DNA from: an uncultured Eubacteriales bacterium
GTDB taxonomy: Bacteria; Bacillota; Clostridia; Oscillospirales; Acutalibacteraceae
Assembly (NCBI GenBank): GCA_934525065.1
Contig: CAKSYX010000002.1
Coordinates: 1-64,000 of the forward strand
Length of the DNA: 64,000 nt
Direction of reading: 5' to 3'
Both the position numbers and the translations under genes were made by a program. The notes below the pieces were generated by a model. It did no database searches. It was given only the letters and a program-made list of their open reading frames with translations, and had not been told where the DNA came from. Within the stretch, counting starts at the first letter, position 1. Each line of letters starts with the position of its first letter. Below are positions 50,534-62,922 of this stretch, piece by piece.

Positions 50534-53500
50534 ATGGTCAATGTTACCGATGTGCAACTCGGCACCAATGTTCGCAAGAGCTTTGGTAAAATTCAAGAGG
50601 TCATGAAAATGCCGAACCTCATTCAGGTTCAGAAGGATTCCTACCGCTGGTTCCTTGAAACCGGCCTCAAGGAAGTTCTTCGTGACGTTGAAGAGATTAC
50701 GGATTTCAGCGGAAACCTCAGTCTCAGCTTTGTTGATTACAAAATGGAAGAGGATAAGCATAAGTACTCCGTCAGAGAATGCAAGGAGCGCGACGCAACC
50801 TATTCCGCACCCCTGCGTGTTGTTGCAAGGCTTTACAACAAGGAGACCGGCGAGGTTAAGGAAAACGAGGTTTATATGGGCGACTTCCCGCTCATGACAG
50901 ACAGCGGAACCTTTGTCATCAACGGCGCAGAGCGCGTTATTGTTTCTCAGCTCGTTCGTTCACCCGGTGTCTATTACGGCATGACCCACAACGTTACCGG
51001 CAAAAAGCTCTTTACAACGACCGTCATTCCCAACCGCGGCGCATGGCTCGAATATGAGACGGATCCGAACGATCTTTTCTATGTCCGCATTGATAAAAAC
51101 AGAAAAATCCCGATCACCACGTTTATCCGTGCCCTCGGCCTCAACTCCAACAGCGATATCCGCGATTTCTTCGGCCTTGACGAAAGAATCGAAGCCTCCT
51201 TTGAAAAGGACACAACGAGGAACACAGAGGAAGCACTCATTGAAGTTTACAAAAAGCTGCGTCCCGGTGAACCGCCGACACTCTCCAGCGCACAGAGTCA
51301 CCTTGAAGGCCTTTTCTTTGACGACCGCCGCTATGACCTTTCAAGAGTAGGACGCTATAAATATAACAAGAAGCTTGCCCTCTTTGACCGTATCCGCGGC
51401 TTTAAGCTTGCCGCTCCTATAGTTAACGAGCTCACGGGTGAGATCATCGCCGAAGAAGGCGAATTCATGACAAAGCAGCGCGCCATGGAGGTTACCCAGG
51501 CCGGCGCAAAGGTTGCCTATGTTTCCGTTGAAGGACGCGAGGAACCGGTCAAGGTCATCTCCAACCAGATGGTTGACATTCTTCCCTTCTTCCCCGAATT
51601 CACGAAGGAAGAGCTTTGCGAAGTCGGAATCAACGAGAACGTTCGCTATACCGTTTTGATGGACATCCTCCCCGAAACCGAAGGAATGAGCAAAGAAGAA
51701 AAGCTTTCCTTCCTTGCAAGCAAGGGCGACGAACTCATTCCCAAGCACATCATCATTGACGATATTTTTGCTTCAATCAACTATCTCAACTGCCTTGCCT
51801 GCGGCGTGGGCAGCGCAGACGATATCGACCACCTCGGCAACAGACGCATCCGTTCGGTCGGCGAGCTTTTGCAGAACCAGTTCCGCGTAGGCTTCTCAAG
51901 AATGGAAAGAGTTGTCAGAGAGAGAATGACCCTTCAGGCTCAGGAGCCCGAAAAGGTTACTCCGCAGGCTCTCATCAACACCCGTCCCGTTATTGCGGCG
52001 GTCAGAGAGTTCTTCGGTTCCTCTCCGCTTTCTCAGTTCATGGATCAGAACAACCCCCTTGCCGAGCTTACCCATAAGCGCCGTCTTTCGGCCCTCGGCC
52101 CCGGCGGACTTTCAAGAGACCGCGCCGGATTTGAGGTTCGAGACGTTCACTATTCCCACTACGGAAGAATGTGCCCGATCGAGACTCCCGAAGGTCCCAA
52201 CATCGGCCTTATCTCATACCTCGCAACTTTCGCAAGAATCAACGAATACGGCTTCATCGAAGCTCCGTTCCGCCCGGTTGACAAAAAGACCGGAAAGGTT
52301 CTTGATACCTATGAATACATGACCGCAGACGTTGAGGACGAATACACCGTTGCTCAGGCGAACGAACCGCTTGACGAAGAAGGCCACTTCCTCAGAAGAA
52401 AGGTCAACGCCCGCCACCGCGACGAGTTCCTTGAAATTGAGCCGACAAGGGTCGATTACATGGACGTTTCGCCGAAGATGGTTGTTTCCGTTGCAACCGC
52501 GCTCATTCCCTTCCTTGAAAACGACGACGCAAACCGTGCCCTCATGGGTTCAAACATGCAGCGTCAGGCAGTTCCGCTTCTCACCTGCGACTCACCGATG
52601 GTCGGCACCGGCATGGAATATAAGGCCGCAACCGACTCGGGTGTATGCATCCTCGCCAAACGGGGCGGCAAGGTCATCTATGTCAGCGCAGACAGAGTTG
52701 ACGTTCTTGCCGAAGATAATATTGTTGATACCTATAACCTTATAAAGTTCATGCGCTCCAACCAGGGTACCTGCATCAATCAGCGTCCGGTCGTTTCGGT
52801 CGGTGATATTATTGAAGCCGGTCAGGTTGTTGCGGACGGACCTGCAACCGACCACGGCGAGCTCAGCCTCGGCAAAAACGCTCTCATCGGCTTCATGACA
52901 TGGGAGGGCTATAACTACGAGGACGCCGTTCTCATCAATGAAAAGCTTGTCCGCGACGATGTTTATACATCGATTCACATTGAAAAATATGAGCTTGAAG
53001 CAAGAGACACCAAGCTCGGACCGGAAGAGATCACCAACGACATTCCGAACGTCGGCGATGCTCTCAAGGACCTCGACGAGCGCGGAATTATCCGTGTCGG
53101 CGCGGAGGTACATTCCGGAGATATCCTTGTCGGTAAGGTCACCCCGAAGGGCGAGACCGAGCTGACCGCAGAAGAAAGACTTCTTCGCGCGATCTTCGGC
53201 GAAAAGGCACGTGAGGTCAGGGACACCTCCCTTCGTGTTCCCCACGGCGAATACGGAATCGTTGTCAAGGTTGAAGAGTTCACCCGCGAAAACAGCGATG
53301 AGCTCAACCCCGGCGTAAACAAGGTCGTCCGCTGCTACATCGCTCAGAAGCGTAAGCTTCAGGTCGGCGACAAGATGGCCGGCCGCCACGGCAACAAGGG
53401 TGTTGTTTCCCGCATTCTTCCTCAGGAGGATATGCCCTTCCTTGAGGACGGCACACCGCTTGACATCGTGCTTAACCCCCTCGGCGTTCCCTCCCGAATG

Positions 53501-54361
53501 AATATCGGTCAGGTTCTCGAGGTTCACCTCGGCTTTGCCTGCCGCGAACTCGGCTGGAAGATTATGACACCCGTCTTTGACGGTGCACACGAGGATGACA
53601 TCAGAGCCGCCCTTGAGCTTGCCGGCCTTTCAACCAACGGTAAGTCGACCCTGATCGACGGACGCACCGGCGAAAAGTTTGACGGCGACGTTACCGTCGG
53701 AATCATGTACTTCCTCAAGCTGCACCACCTTGTTGACGACAAGATGCACGCCCGTTCAACCGGCCCGTATTCACTTGTTACTCAGCAGCCCCTCGGCGGT
53801 AAGGCGCAGTTCGGCGGCCAGCGCTTCGGTGAAATGGAAGTTTGGGCGCTTGAAGCTTACGGCGCAGCCTATACCCTTCAGGAAATCCTCACCGTCAAGT
53901 CGGATGACGTTGTCGGCCGCGTAAAGACCTATGAGGCAATCGTCAACGGCGAAAACATCCCCAAGGCAGGCGTTCCCGAATCCTTCAAGGTTCTCATCAA
54001 GGAGCTCCAGTCGCTCGGCCTTGACATCAAGGTTCTTGACGCGGACGAAAACGAAATTGACCTCAAGCAGAATCTTGACACCGACGAGGGCGTCACTCTT
54101 CATAAGTATAAACGCCGCGAAGCCGAAGAAGCCGAAGAGGAGCTTTTGGCCGGAGACGACGAGGACGAAGACCTTGAAGATGACTCTGAGCTCTCCGATG
54201 ACGATGAGCTTGACCTCGACGATGAAGGCGAAGAGGACGACGAGGATGACGGTGATGAAGAAGATGAGCCCTTTGATTACGATAAGTTCTTCAACGAAAT
54301 CAACCCGACTGTCAATGACGCAGGCTTTGGTTCCGGCTTTGTTCCGGACACGGACGAATAA
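50534..54361 (+). CDS. rpoB: RNA polymerase subunit beta with acidic C-terminal tail
   Basis: Beta subunit of RNA polymerase, 1275 residues. Family segments are easy to follow: VSQLVRSPGVYYGMT (about 140), the rifampicin region with SSPLSQFMDQNNPLAELTHKRR, LSALGPGGLSRDRAGFEVRD, GYNYEDAVLINEKL, DKMAGRHGNKGVVSRILP and GGKAQFGGQRFGEMEVWALEA. The usual C-terminal end is followed by a long acidic tail from about residue 1200 (EEAEEELLAGDDEDEDLE, many Asp/Glu) ending in FNEINPTVNDAGFGSGF and PDTDE. The start is ATG 50534 with GGAG upstream; the open frame begins earlier at 50483. It is preceded by rpoD rather than rplL. Confidence 0.97.
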   Translation: MVNVTDVQLGTNVRKSFGKIQEVMKMPNLIQVQKDSYRWFLETGLKEVLRDVEEITDFSGNLSLSFVDYKMEEDKHKYSVRECKERDATYSAPLRVVARLYNKETGEVKENEVYMGDFPLMTDSGTFVINGAERVIVSQLVRSPGVYYGMTHNVTGKKLFTTTVIPNRGAWLEYETDPNDLFYVRIDKNRKIPITTFIRALGLNSNSDIRDFFGLDERIEASFEKDTTRNTEEALIEVYKKLRPGEPPTLSSAQSHLEGLFFDDRRYDLSRVGRYKYNKKLALFDRIRGFKLAAPIVNELTGEIIAEEGEFMTKQRAMEVTQAGAKVAYVSVEGREEPVKVISNQMVDILPFFPEFTKEELCEVGINENVRYTVLMDILPETEGMSKEEKLSFLASKGDELIPKHIIIDDIFASINYLNCLACGVGSADDIDHLGNRRIRSVGELLQNQFRVGFSRMERVVRERMTLQAQEPEKVTPQALINTRPVIAAVREFFGSSPLSQFMDQNNPLAELTHKRRLSALGPGGLSRDRAGFEVRDVHYSHYGRMCPIETPEGPNIGLISYLATFARINEYGFIEAPFRPVDKKTGKVLDTYEYMTADVEDEYTVAQANEPLDEEGHFLRRKVNARHRDEFLEIEPTRVDYMDVSPKMVVSVATALIPFLENDDANRALMGSNMQRQAVPLLTCDSPMVGTGMEYKAATDSGVCILAKRGGKVIYVSADRVDVLAEDNIVDTYNLIKFMRSNQGTCINQRPVVSVGDIIEAGQVVADGPATDHGELSLGKNALIGFMTWEGYNYEDAVLINEKLVRDDVYTSIHIEKYELEARDTKLGPEEITNDIPNVGDALKDLDERGIIRVGAEVHSGDILVGKVTPKGETELTAEERLLRAIFGEKAREVRDTSLRVPHGEYGIVVKVEEFTRENSDELNPGVNKVVRCYIAQKRKLQVGDKMAGRHGNKGVVSRILPQEDMPFLEDGTPLDIVLNPLGVPSRMNIGQVLEVHLGFACRELGWKIMTPVFDGAHEDDIRAALELAGLSTNGKSTLIDGRTGEKFDGDVTVGIMYFLKLHHLVDDKMHARSTGPYSLVTQQPLGGKAQFGGQRFGEMEVWALEAYGAAYTLQEILTVKSDDVVGRVKTYEAIVNGENIPKAGVPESFKVLIKELQSLGLDIKVLDADENEIDLKQNLDTDEGVTLHKYKRREAEEAEEELLAGDDEDEDLEDDSELSDDDELDLDDEGEEDDEDDGDEEDEPFDYDKFFNEINPTVNDAGFGSGFVPDTDE

Positions 54362-54433
54362 GAACAGCTTTTGTAATCGGACGTAACGTTTTCTCCATTT
54401 GATTTTAATAACGAAAGGGCTGACTTTAAATAT

Positions 54434-58069
<3,636 letters not shown>

Positions 58070-58080
58070 GTATAAACAAA

Positions 58081-58117
58081 AAAAGACTGCACGGCTTGAA
58101 GGCTGTGCAGTCTTTTT
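58081..58117. terminator. Bidirectional terminator after rpoC
   Basis: GACTGCACGGC / GCTGTGCAGTC stem (one G-T pair), TTTTT on the plus strand and TTTTTTT on the minus strand; it also serves the convergent gene at 58184. Confidence 0.9.
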
Positions 58118-58183
58118 GATTTTATGTTGTGCGGTTTTCGGATAAAAAAACGCCCGGTGCAGACCGGACGATTTTATCATAAA

Positions 58184-58816
58184 TTAAAGTCCTGAGTTTA
58201 ATGCGCTGCTTCTGACCTGAACAAGGGAAGAACCTTTCTGCTTGAAGACCTTGTCCGCGGTAATGCCCTGCATTGCGATGTTGCGCTTTCCGCCGTGAAG
58301 CCTTATTGAGGTCTTGAGGCAGAAGGGCGTTGAACCGGAAATCAGGCGGATGCTTGAAATTCCGTTCCAAACGTTTGCAACAAAGTATGCGCAGTTCTTG
58401 ACGGGTGTCCACTTGTCGGCATAATTATTGATCTTTTTGCTGACAGAAGCAAGCTGGCTTTCGGTGATCTCAGTTGTGAGGGAATATCTTCCGTTTGCGC
58501 CGTAATGCTCGTTACAGTAAAGCTCAACGTTGTAATAGATTCCCTTGCCTTCTTTTCTTGAGTACTTGAAGGTACCGACGGAAACTGCCTCGCCCGGTTT
58601 GAGTTCATAAACACCGACGGTCAATGTCTTTTTTGAAATATTCTCAATGTAAAGCCATGAGTGACCGTGAGAGACAATGTTCTTGACATAGGACACAACT
58701 GAAAGCCTTGCGACCGGTGCATCGCTTTTTGCAAAGGCAGGCATTGCAATGATGGAAATCATCAGCGCGGCGAGCAAAACGCAAAGCAGCTTTTTGAGTG
58801 TTTTGTTTTTTTTCAT
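58184..58816 (-). CDS. Exported H...NC protein, paralogue 1
   Basis: 210-residue exported protein, not recognised as a named family. A signal peptide (residues 1-29, KKLLCVLLAALMISIIAMPAFA) is followed by a domain with SHGHSWLYIENISKKTLTVGVYELKPGE (His about residue 50), YYNVELYCNEHYG, and VKNCAYFVANVWNGIS (Cys about residue 142). The order His-then-Asn-Cys-x-x-Phe is that of permuted papain-like enzymes of the NlpC/P60-LRAT superfamily, so it may be an amidase or peptidase; that is inference. Tandem paralogue of 58978-59610 with identical length. AGGAGG before the ATG at 58816; the frame extends upstream without a site. Confidence 0.85.
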   Translation of the reverse strand: MKKNKTLKKLLCVLLAALMISIIAMPAFAKSDAPVARLSVVSYVKNIVSHGHSWLYIENISKKTLTVGVYELKPGEAVSVGTFKYSRKEGKGIYYNVELYCNEHYGANGRYSLTTEITESQLASVSKKINNYADKWTPVKNCAYFVANVWNGISSIRLISGSTPFCLKTSIRLHGGKRNIAMQGITADKVFKQKGSSLVQVRSSALNSGL

Positions 58817-58914
58817 ATTTTTCCTCCTTTTCTCCATAAAAGAGCCAAAAATACGCTCCTTTAATTGTAATTTAATTATAACCATTATATACGGAAAATA
58901 ATTATTAAAGAAAA

Positions 58915-58949
58915 ATAAGGGAATCTTTCTTCAAAAAAAATTCCCTTAT
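58915..58949 (-). terminator. Terminator of H...NC paralogue 2
   Basis: ATAAGGGAA / TTCCCTTAT stem followed on the minus strand by TTTTC. It separates the two paralogues into independent transcripts or an attenuated unit. Confidence 0.65.
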
Positions 58950-58977
58950 CTGATATTATCTTTGCTGACAGGCGGTT

Positions 58978-59610
58978 TTAAAGTCCGGCTTTCAGTGCGC
59001 TGCTTCTGACGCGCTTGAGAGAGCTGCCCTTTTGCTTGAACACCCGGCTCGCGCTGACAGGCTGATGATAGAGATTCTTTTCCCAGTCATGCCGCCTTAT
59101 TGCATTGCGAAGGGCATAGGGCGTTGCGGCCGTTGAAATGCGGATTTTTGCAACAGTGTTCCAAACCTTTTCGGCGAAGTATGTGCAGTTTTGCGCAACG
59201 TTCCATTTGGACTTGAACCGGTTGATTTTTTTGCTGACCTTTTTAAGCTGCGAAGCGGTGATGTCCTGCGAAAGCGAAACTCTCCCGTTTGTGCCCTGGT
59301 GGTTCGTGATATAACTTTCGAGGTTATAGTAGACGCCGGGCCCCTCCTTACGGATATATCCGAAGGTGCCGACCGAAATGCCGTTGCCGGGCTTCAGCTT
59401 ATAAACGCCGACGGTCACGGTCTTTTTTGAAAGGTTTTCAAAATATAGCCATGCGTGACCGGTTGAGGCTGCGTTTTTGAAGTAGGAAACAATTGACATC
59501 CTAACAACGGAAGGATCGCTTTTTGCGAACGCGGGCAGAACAGCGGTGAAAAGCATTGCTGCTGTGAGCAGAACGCAAAGCAGCCTTTTGAGAGCTTTCA
59601 TTTTCTTCAT
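58978..59610 (-). CDS. Exported H...NC protein, paralogue 2
   Basis: 210 residues, the same length as its neighbour and clearly related along the whole protein: signal peptide (KRLLCVLLTAAMLFTAVLPAFA), STGHAWLYFENLSKKTVTVG (His), YYNLESYITNHQGTNGRVSL, NCTYFAEKVWNTVAKI (Cys) and a C-terminal RVFKQKGSSLKRVRSSALKAGL nearly identical to the other copy. The conserved positions (GHxWLY, ENxSKKTxTVGVY, NCxYF) are those expected of active-site and structural residues. Product may be an exported permuted papain-like hydrolase. GGGAGG before ATG 59610. An upstream TATAAT is seen but no good -35. Confidence 0.85.
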   Translation of the reverse strand: MKKMKALKRLLCVLLTAAMLFTAVLPAFAKSDPSVVRMSIVSYFKNAASTGHAWLYFENLSKKTVTVGVYKLKPGNGISVGTFGYIRKEGPGVYYNLESYITNHQGTNGRVSLSQDITASQLKKVSKKINRFKSKWNVAQNCTYFAEKVWNTVAKIRISTAATPYALRNAIRRHDWEKNLYHQPVSASRVFKQKGSSLKRVRSSALKAGL

Positions 59611-60044
59611 GTTTTTACCTCCCAAAGTTTTCTTCGTAATCCATTATAACAGTTTTTAAAAGCAAATACTTCTTTAAGATAAAAAAGCAACAGTATTAAA
59701 AAGAAATTCATAAAAAAAGAAGAGTCACCCAAAAGGGTGGCCCGGCAAGAGATTTAACAGCCTTAAACTAATTCTTTTCGCTCATAGCATCGTTAAAATG
59801 CTTAAAATCTGTCAGGATTCCTGCGAATTTGTGCCTTGCTCTGCATCAAAAATAATTAAGTTTAAGGAGCGAAGCAGTTTTAATTCAGATATTTTTTTTT
59901 GTTAAGAAAAAGCAAAAAAAAATCCGTAAGGCTGACGCCTACGGATTTTCTCGTGAAGTATTAACGGAAAAGATCTAATTAAAACTATTAAATCTTTTGC
60001 TGAGACACCCTAAGGTGTGCTCTTACCTGTTATCAACTGATCGC
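59611..60044 (-). other. Intergenic region with two minus-strand terminators
   Basis: About 430 bases without a recognisable gene. Two hairpins end in minus-strand T-runs: GTCACCC/GGGTGGC with AAAA loop (59724-59741) and the terminator of the small peptide gene (59921-59947). The roughly 180 bases between them could hold a small RNA or a very short peptide; no ribosome site with a plausible frame was found. Near 60006-60020 a small ACACC/GGTGT hairpin follows the peptide gene. Confidence 0.5.
59912..59947 (-). terminator. Terminator of the 41-residue peptide gene
   Basis: Stem AATCCGTA(A)GGC / GCCTACGGATT with a TGAC loop, followed on the minus strand by nine T. Confidence 0.8.
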
Positions 60045-60170
60045 TTATTTTGTGGCGTCGGTATTGTCATCGCCAAGGTGCTTGAACTTTTCAACAAAGT
60101 CCTTGATGAGCTTGATGTAAGACTCGATAAAGTTAACGATGGTGTCGAGAATGTTTCTTACCTGATCCAT
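60045..60170 (-). CDS. 41-residue amphipathic helical peptide
   Basis: A short complete gene. ATG 60168-60170 is preceded by a perfect AGGAGGTGA eight bases upstream; the peptide begins MDQVRNILDTIVNFIESYI, continues KLIKDFVEKFKHLGDDNT and ends DATK. Residues 4-32 form a single helix with hydrophobic residues (V4, I7, L8, I11, V12, F14, I15, Y18, I19, I22, F25, V26, F29) on one face and Asp/Glu/Lys on the other. No signal peptide. Own promoter at 60204-60232 and terminator at 59921, so it is a free-standing transcription unit. Function unknown; the shape resembles membrane-active modulin-type peptides or a small membrane-binding regulator. Confidence 0.75.
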   Translation of the reverse strand: MDQVRNILDTIVNFIESYIKLIKDFVEKFKHLGDDNTDATK

Positions 60171-60203
60171 TATGTCACCTCCTATTCAAATCTTGATAAC
60201 AAT

Positions 60204-60232
60204 ACTTTAGTACATTTTTCATAATTAGTCAA
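60204..60232 (-). promoter_or_regulatory. Promoter of the 41-residue peptide gene
   Basis: Minus strand TTGACT, 17-base spacer, TAAAGT, directly after the Na/Pi transporter stop codon. Confidence 0.65.
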
Positions 60233-60237
60233 TCATT

Positions 60238-61263
60238 TTAAAGAAATTTTGAAAAGTTTTTATGAATTTTAACTCCGTTGCCAAGCTTTAACAGTGCCTT
60301 GATTTTTGTTATAAACAGCTGATTTGCATGTGTTGATTTTTCCGTCAGAGCCGAAGAAAGGCGCAGAAGAGAAAGCGAAAACGGAAAGACTGCCGCTGTG
60401 CCGGCTGCATTGAAAAGAAGATGGAACAGGCTGACGAAGGCGGCTCCGTCTCCGATTTTTGAAAACAGCGCTTCCACCGGAATAAAAAGCGAGAGAAGGA
60501 AAACAAGAGCGGTTCCGAAAAAATTGAAAAGCAGGTGAAAAAGGGCAGTCGCCTTAGCTTTTTCGTTTGAATGCAGGGCAGAAAGCAAGGTCGGGACGGT
60601 TGCACCGATGTTCTGACCGCAGATGATGAAAATTGCGGCTTTTCTGCCGACAGCACCGACGGAAACGAGTGATTGAAGAATACCCACGGTTGCCGAAGAG
60701 CTTTGGAGAAGTGCGGTTGAAGCGAAGCCGAAGAGCAATCCCGTGAATTTTGAAGAGCAAAGCGAAAACAGCGAAGAAAGGCTTCCGTTTTCGTTGAGAG
60801 CCGCGGCTGCCTGCTTCATTGTATCAATTCCGACAAACAAAAGCGAGAGGGCGCAGAAAAAAAGGCCGAGCGATTTAAGCTTTTCGCTTTTTGAAAAGAG
60901 CGAGAGCAATGCGCCGAAAAGAACGATGAACGGCGCGGCGGCGGAAAAATTCAGCGCAATCAGAACTCCGGTCACGGTGGTTCCGATGTTTGAGCCCATG
61001 ATTATTCCGATCCCCTGGGAGGCTGACAGTGTGCCGCAGTCAACAAGCGAGGTCGCGCAGACCGTCACGGCCGCAGAGGACTGAATGAGCCCCGTCACCG
61101 CAGCACCGGTCAGTACGGCAAAAAAGCGATTGACGCAAAGCTTTTGAAGCAGGGCTTCAAGCTTTCCAAGGCAGAGCTTTTTCATGGCGTCGCTCATTTG
61201 AACAACGGAAAACAGAAAGATTCCGACTCCGCAGCAAAAGCCGCAAAGCGCTTTGAAAGCCAT
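60238..61263 (-). CDS. Na/Pi cotransporter family protein
   Basis: Membrane protein of 341 residues with the inverted-repeat NptA/PNaS architecture: two copies of the substrate motif, LIQSSAAVTVCATSLVD (about residue 60) and LLQSSSATVGILQSLV (about 187), each followed by a glycine-rich GSNIGTT/GQNIGATVPT turn. About eight to nine hydrophobic segments. It imports phosphate with Na+ in characterised relatives. The usual C-terminal PhoU-like domain is missing; the protein stops after the membrane part with a basic tail. CAGGAGG precedes the ATG. Divergent from the GH20 gene. Confidence 0.9.
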   Translation of the reverse strand: MAFKALCGFCCGVGIFLFSVVQMSDAMKKLCLGKLEALLQKLCVNRFFAVLTGAAVTGLIQSSAAVTVCATSLVDCGTLSASQGIGIIMGSNIGTTVTGVLIALNFSAAAPFIVLFGALLSLFSKSEKLKSLGLFFCALSLLFVGIDTMKQAAAALNENGSLSSLFSLCSSKFTGLLFGFASTALLQSSSATVGILQSLVSVGAVGRKAAIFIICGQNIGATVPTLLSALHSNEKAKATALFHLLFNFFGTALVFLLSLFIPVEALFSKIGDGAAFVSLFHLLFNAAGTAAVFPFSLSLLRLSSALTEKSTHANQLFITKIKALLKLGNGVKIHKNFSKFL

Positions 61264-61287
61264 GAGGCACCTCCTGAGAAATTTTTC

Positions 61288-61315
61288 TTGACAAAGGCTG
61301 ATTTTACCTTATAAT
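61288..61315 (+). promoter_or_regulatory. SigA-type promoter of the GH20 gene
   Basis: Perfect TTGACA, 16-base spacer, perfect TATAAT, 36 bases before the ATG. Confidence 0.8.
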
Positions 61316-61351
61316 TAAAGTGATAATATAAAAGAACCGGGGGGAAAGAAA

Positions 61352-62803
61352 ATGGCTGTTAACATCATTCCGATGCCGAACAACATTTATGAATACGGCG
61401 GAGAAAAGCACTTTTTTGAGAAGGACTTTGTTTTTGAAAAAAAGGAAGGCATACCCGAAGAAGGCTATGAGATAACCATTGGCGAGGACGGCGTTTTTGT
61501 TGCGTATTCGACCGAGAAGGGTCTCTTTTACGCAAAAAACACGCTTTCTCAGCTTGAAGGCGAAAACGGAAAGCTCCCGTTTTTGCGTATCGTTGACGCT
61601 CCGCGATTTTCGTACCGCGCCTTTATGATCGACAGCTCGCGCCATATGCAGACTGTCGGAGAAATCAAAAAGTTCATTGAAGCGGCCGCATTTTTCAAGT
61701 TCAACGTTTTCCATTGGCACCTGACCGATGACCAGGGCTGGAGAATCGAAAGCGAAAAATATCCCGAACTCAACAAGGTCGGCTCATACAGAAACGGCCA
61801 CGGTTTTTCAAGCAGGAACAAGGCTGTTTACGGCGGATATTACACCAAGGACGAGATCCGCGACGTTGTTGAATTTTGCCGCGAGCGTCATATTGACGTA
61901 ATCCCGGAAATTGATATGCCCGGCCACATGGTTGCCGCAATCGCTTCCTATCCTGAGCTTTCCTGCTCGGGAAAGGCCACCGAGGTTGCAAAGCAGGCCG
62001 GTATACACAAGAACATCCTTTGCGCGGGTAAGGAGGAGGTCTTTAAGTTCTGCTTTGACATCATTGACGAGGTCAGCGAGCTGTTTCCGTATAAATACTT
62101 CCACATTGGCGGAGACGAAGCCCCGAAGGTACGCTGGGACAATTGTCCGCACTGCCTTGAAAGAATCCGCGAAGAGGGGCTCAAGGACAGCGAAGAGCTT
62201 CAGGGCTACTTTGTGAACAGGATCATCGCTCACCTGAGAAAGCTTGGCAAGAAGCCGGTCGTTTGGAACGAGAGCCTCAAGAGCGGTATGCTCGAAAAGG
62301 ACGCCGTTGTCTGCGACTGGATGGACAGAGACCATCTTTGCGAGCCGTGGGCAAACGATGGAGGAAAAATCATCATCGAGGACTTTTTCCATTATTACCT
62401 TGATTATAATTATGGCATTACACCGCTTAAAAAGACCTATTCCTATAATCCCATGCTTGAAAAGCTTGATATAGTCGGAAGGAAAAACGTTCTCGGCGTT
62501 GAAACTCCGATCTGGACCGAGTTTGTTGAGGACTTTGAAAGAATGTGCTACCTTTGCTTCCCGAGACTTATGGCTGTTGGTGAGAGCGGCTGGACGAACT
62601 GGGGCAGACATGATTTCCGCGATTTTTGCAGAAGAGCCGAGGCCAACAGAGCGCGCCTGCTTTCAATGGGAATCAACATGGCACCGGGAAAAGACTGGGA
62701 TCCGCTTCCGCTCGGAAGGCTCAAGGGTCAGTTCCGGCACAACAAGAACTTTATGAATTCCTATTTCTTCAGAGTTAATGTTTTGAAGCAAGAGGAAGAA
62801 TAA
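61352..62803 (+). CDS. Glycoside hydrolase family 20 beta-N-acetylhexosaminidase
   Basis: 483-residue enzyme removing terminal GlcNAc/GalNAc from glycans, glycolipids or chitooligosaccharides. An N-terminal GH20b-like alpha/beta domain (about residues 1-85) is followed by the TIM barrel beginning FSYRAFMIDSSRHMQTVGEI; FNVFHWHLTDDQGWRIESE and YFHIGGDEAPKVRW are the family signatures, with Asp255-Glu256 as the catalytic pair. Tryptophan-rich substrate walls (VVCDWMDRDHLCEPW, VETPIWTEFVEDFERM) follow. No signal peptide is seen, so it is probably cytoplasmic and acts on imported oligosaccharides. GGGGGG precedes the ATG; own promoter and terminator. Confidence 0.94.
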   Translation: MAVNIIPMPNNIYEYGGEKHFFEKDFVFEKKEGIPEEGYEITIGEDGVFVAYSTEKGLFYAKNTLSQLEGENGKLPFLRIVDAPRFSYRAFMIDSSRHMQTVGEIKKFIEAAAFFKFNVFHWHLTDDQGWRIESEKYPELNKVGSYRNGHGFSSRNKAVYGGYYTKDEIRDVVEFCRERHIDVIPEIDMPGHMVAAIASYPELSCSGKATEVAKQAGIHKNILCAGKEEVFKFCFDIIDEVSELFPYKYFHIGGDEAPKVRWDNCPHCLERIREEGLKDSEELQGYFVNRIIAHLRKLGKKPVVWNESLKSGMLEKDAVVCDWMDRDHLCEPWANDGGKIIIEDFFHYYLDYNYGITPLKKTYSYNPMLEKLDIVGRKNVLGVETPIWTEFVEDFERMCYLCFPRLMAVGESGWTNWGRHDFRDFCRRAEANRARLLSMGINMAPGKDWDPLPLGRLKGQFRHNKNFMNSYFFRVNVLKQEEE

Positions 62804-62811
62804 GAAAAGCC

Positions 62812-62854
62812 AAAAGCTGCAGCGCATCGATTGTGGTGTGCCGCAGCTTTTTTT
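62812..62854 (+). terminator. Terminator of the GH20 gene
   Basis: AAAAGCTGC / GCAGCTTTT stem with imperfect interior, followed by TTTTTTT. Confidence 0.8.
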
Positions 62855-62922
62855 GTGCCCGAAATATTTATTCTATTTGAAGCTGGAATGGAGTCTGCTC
62901 GTGGTTGAAATGCAAACGTTCT

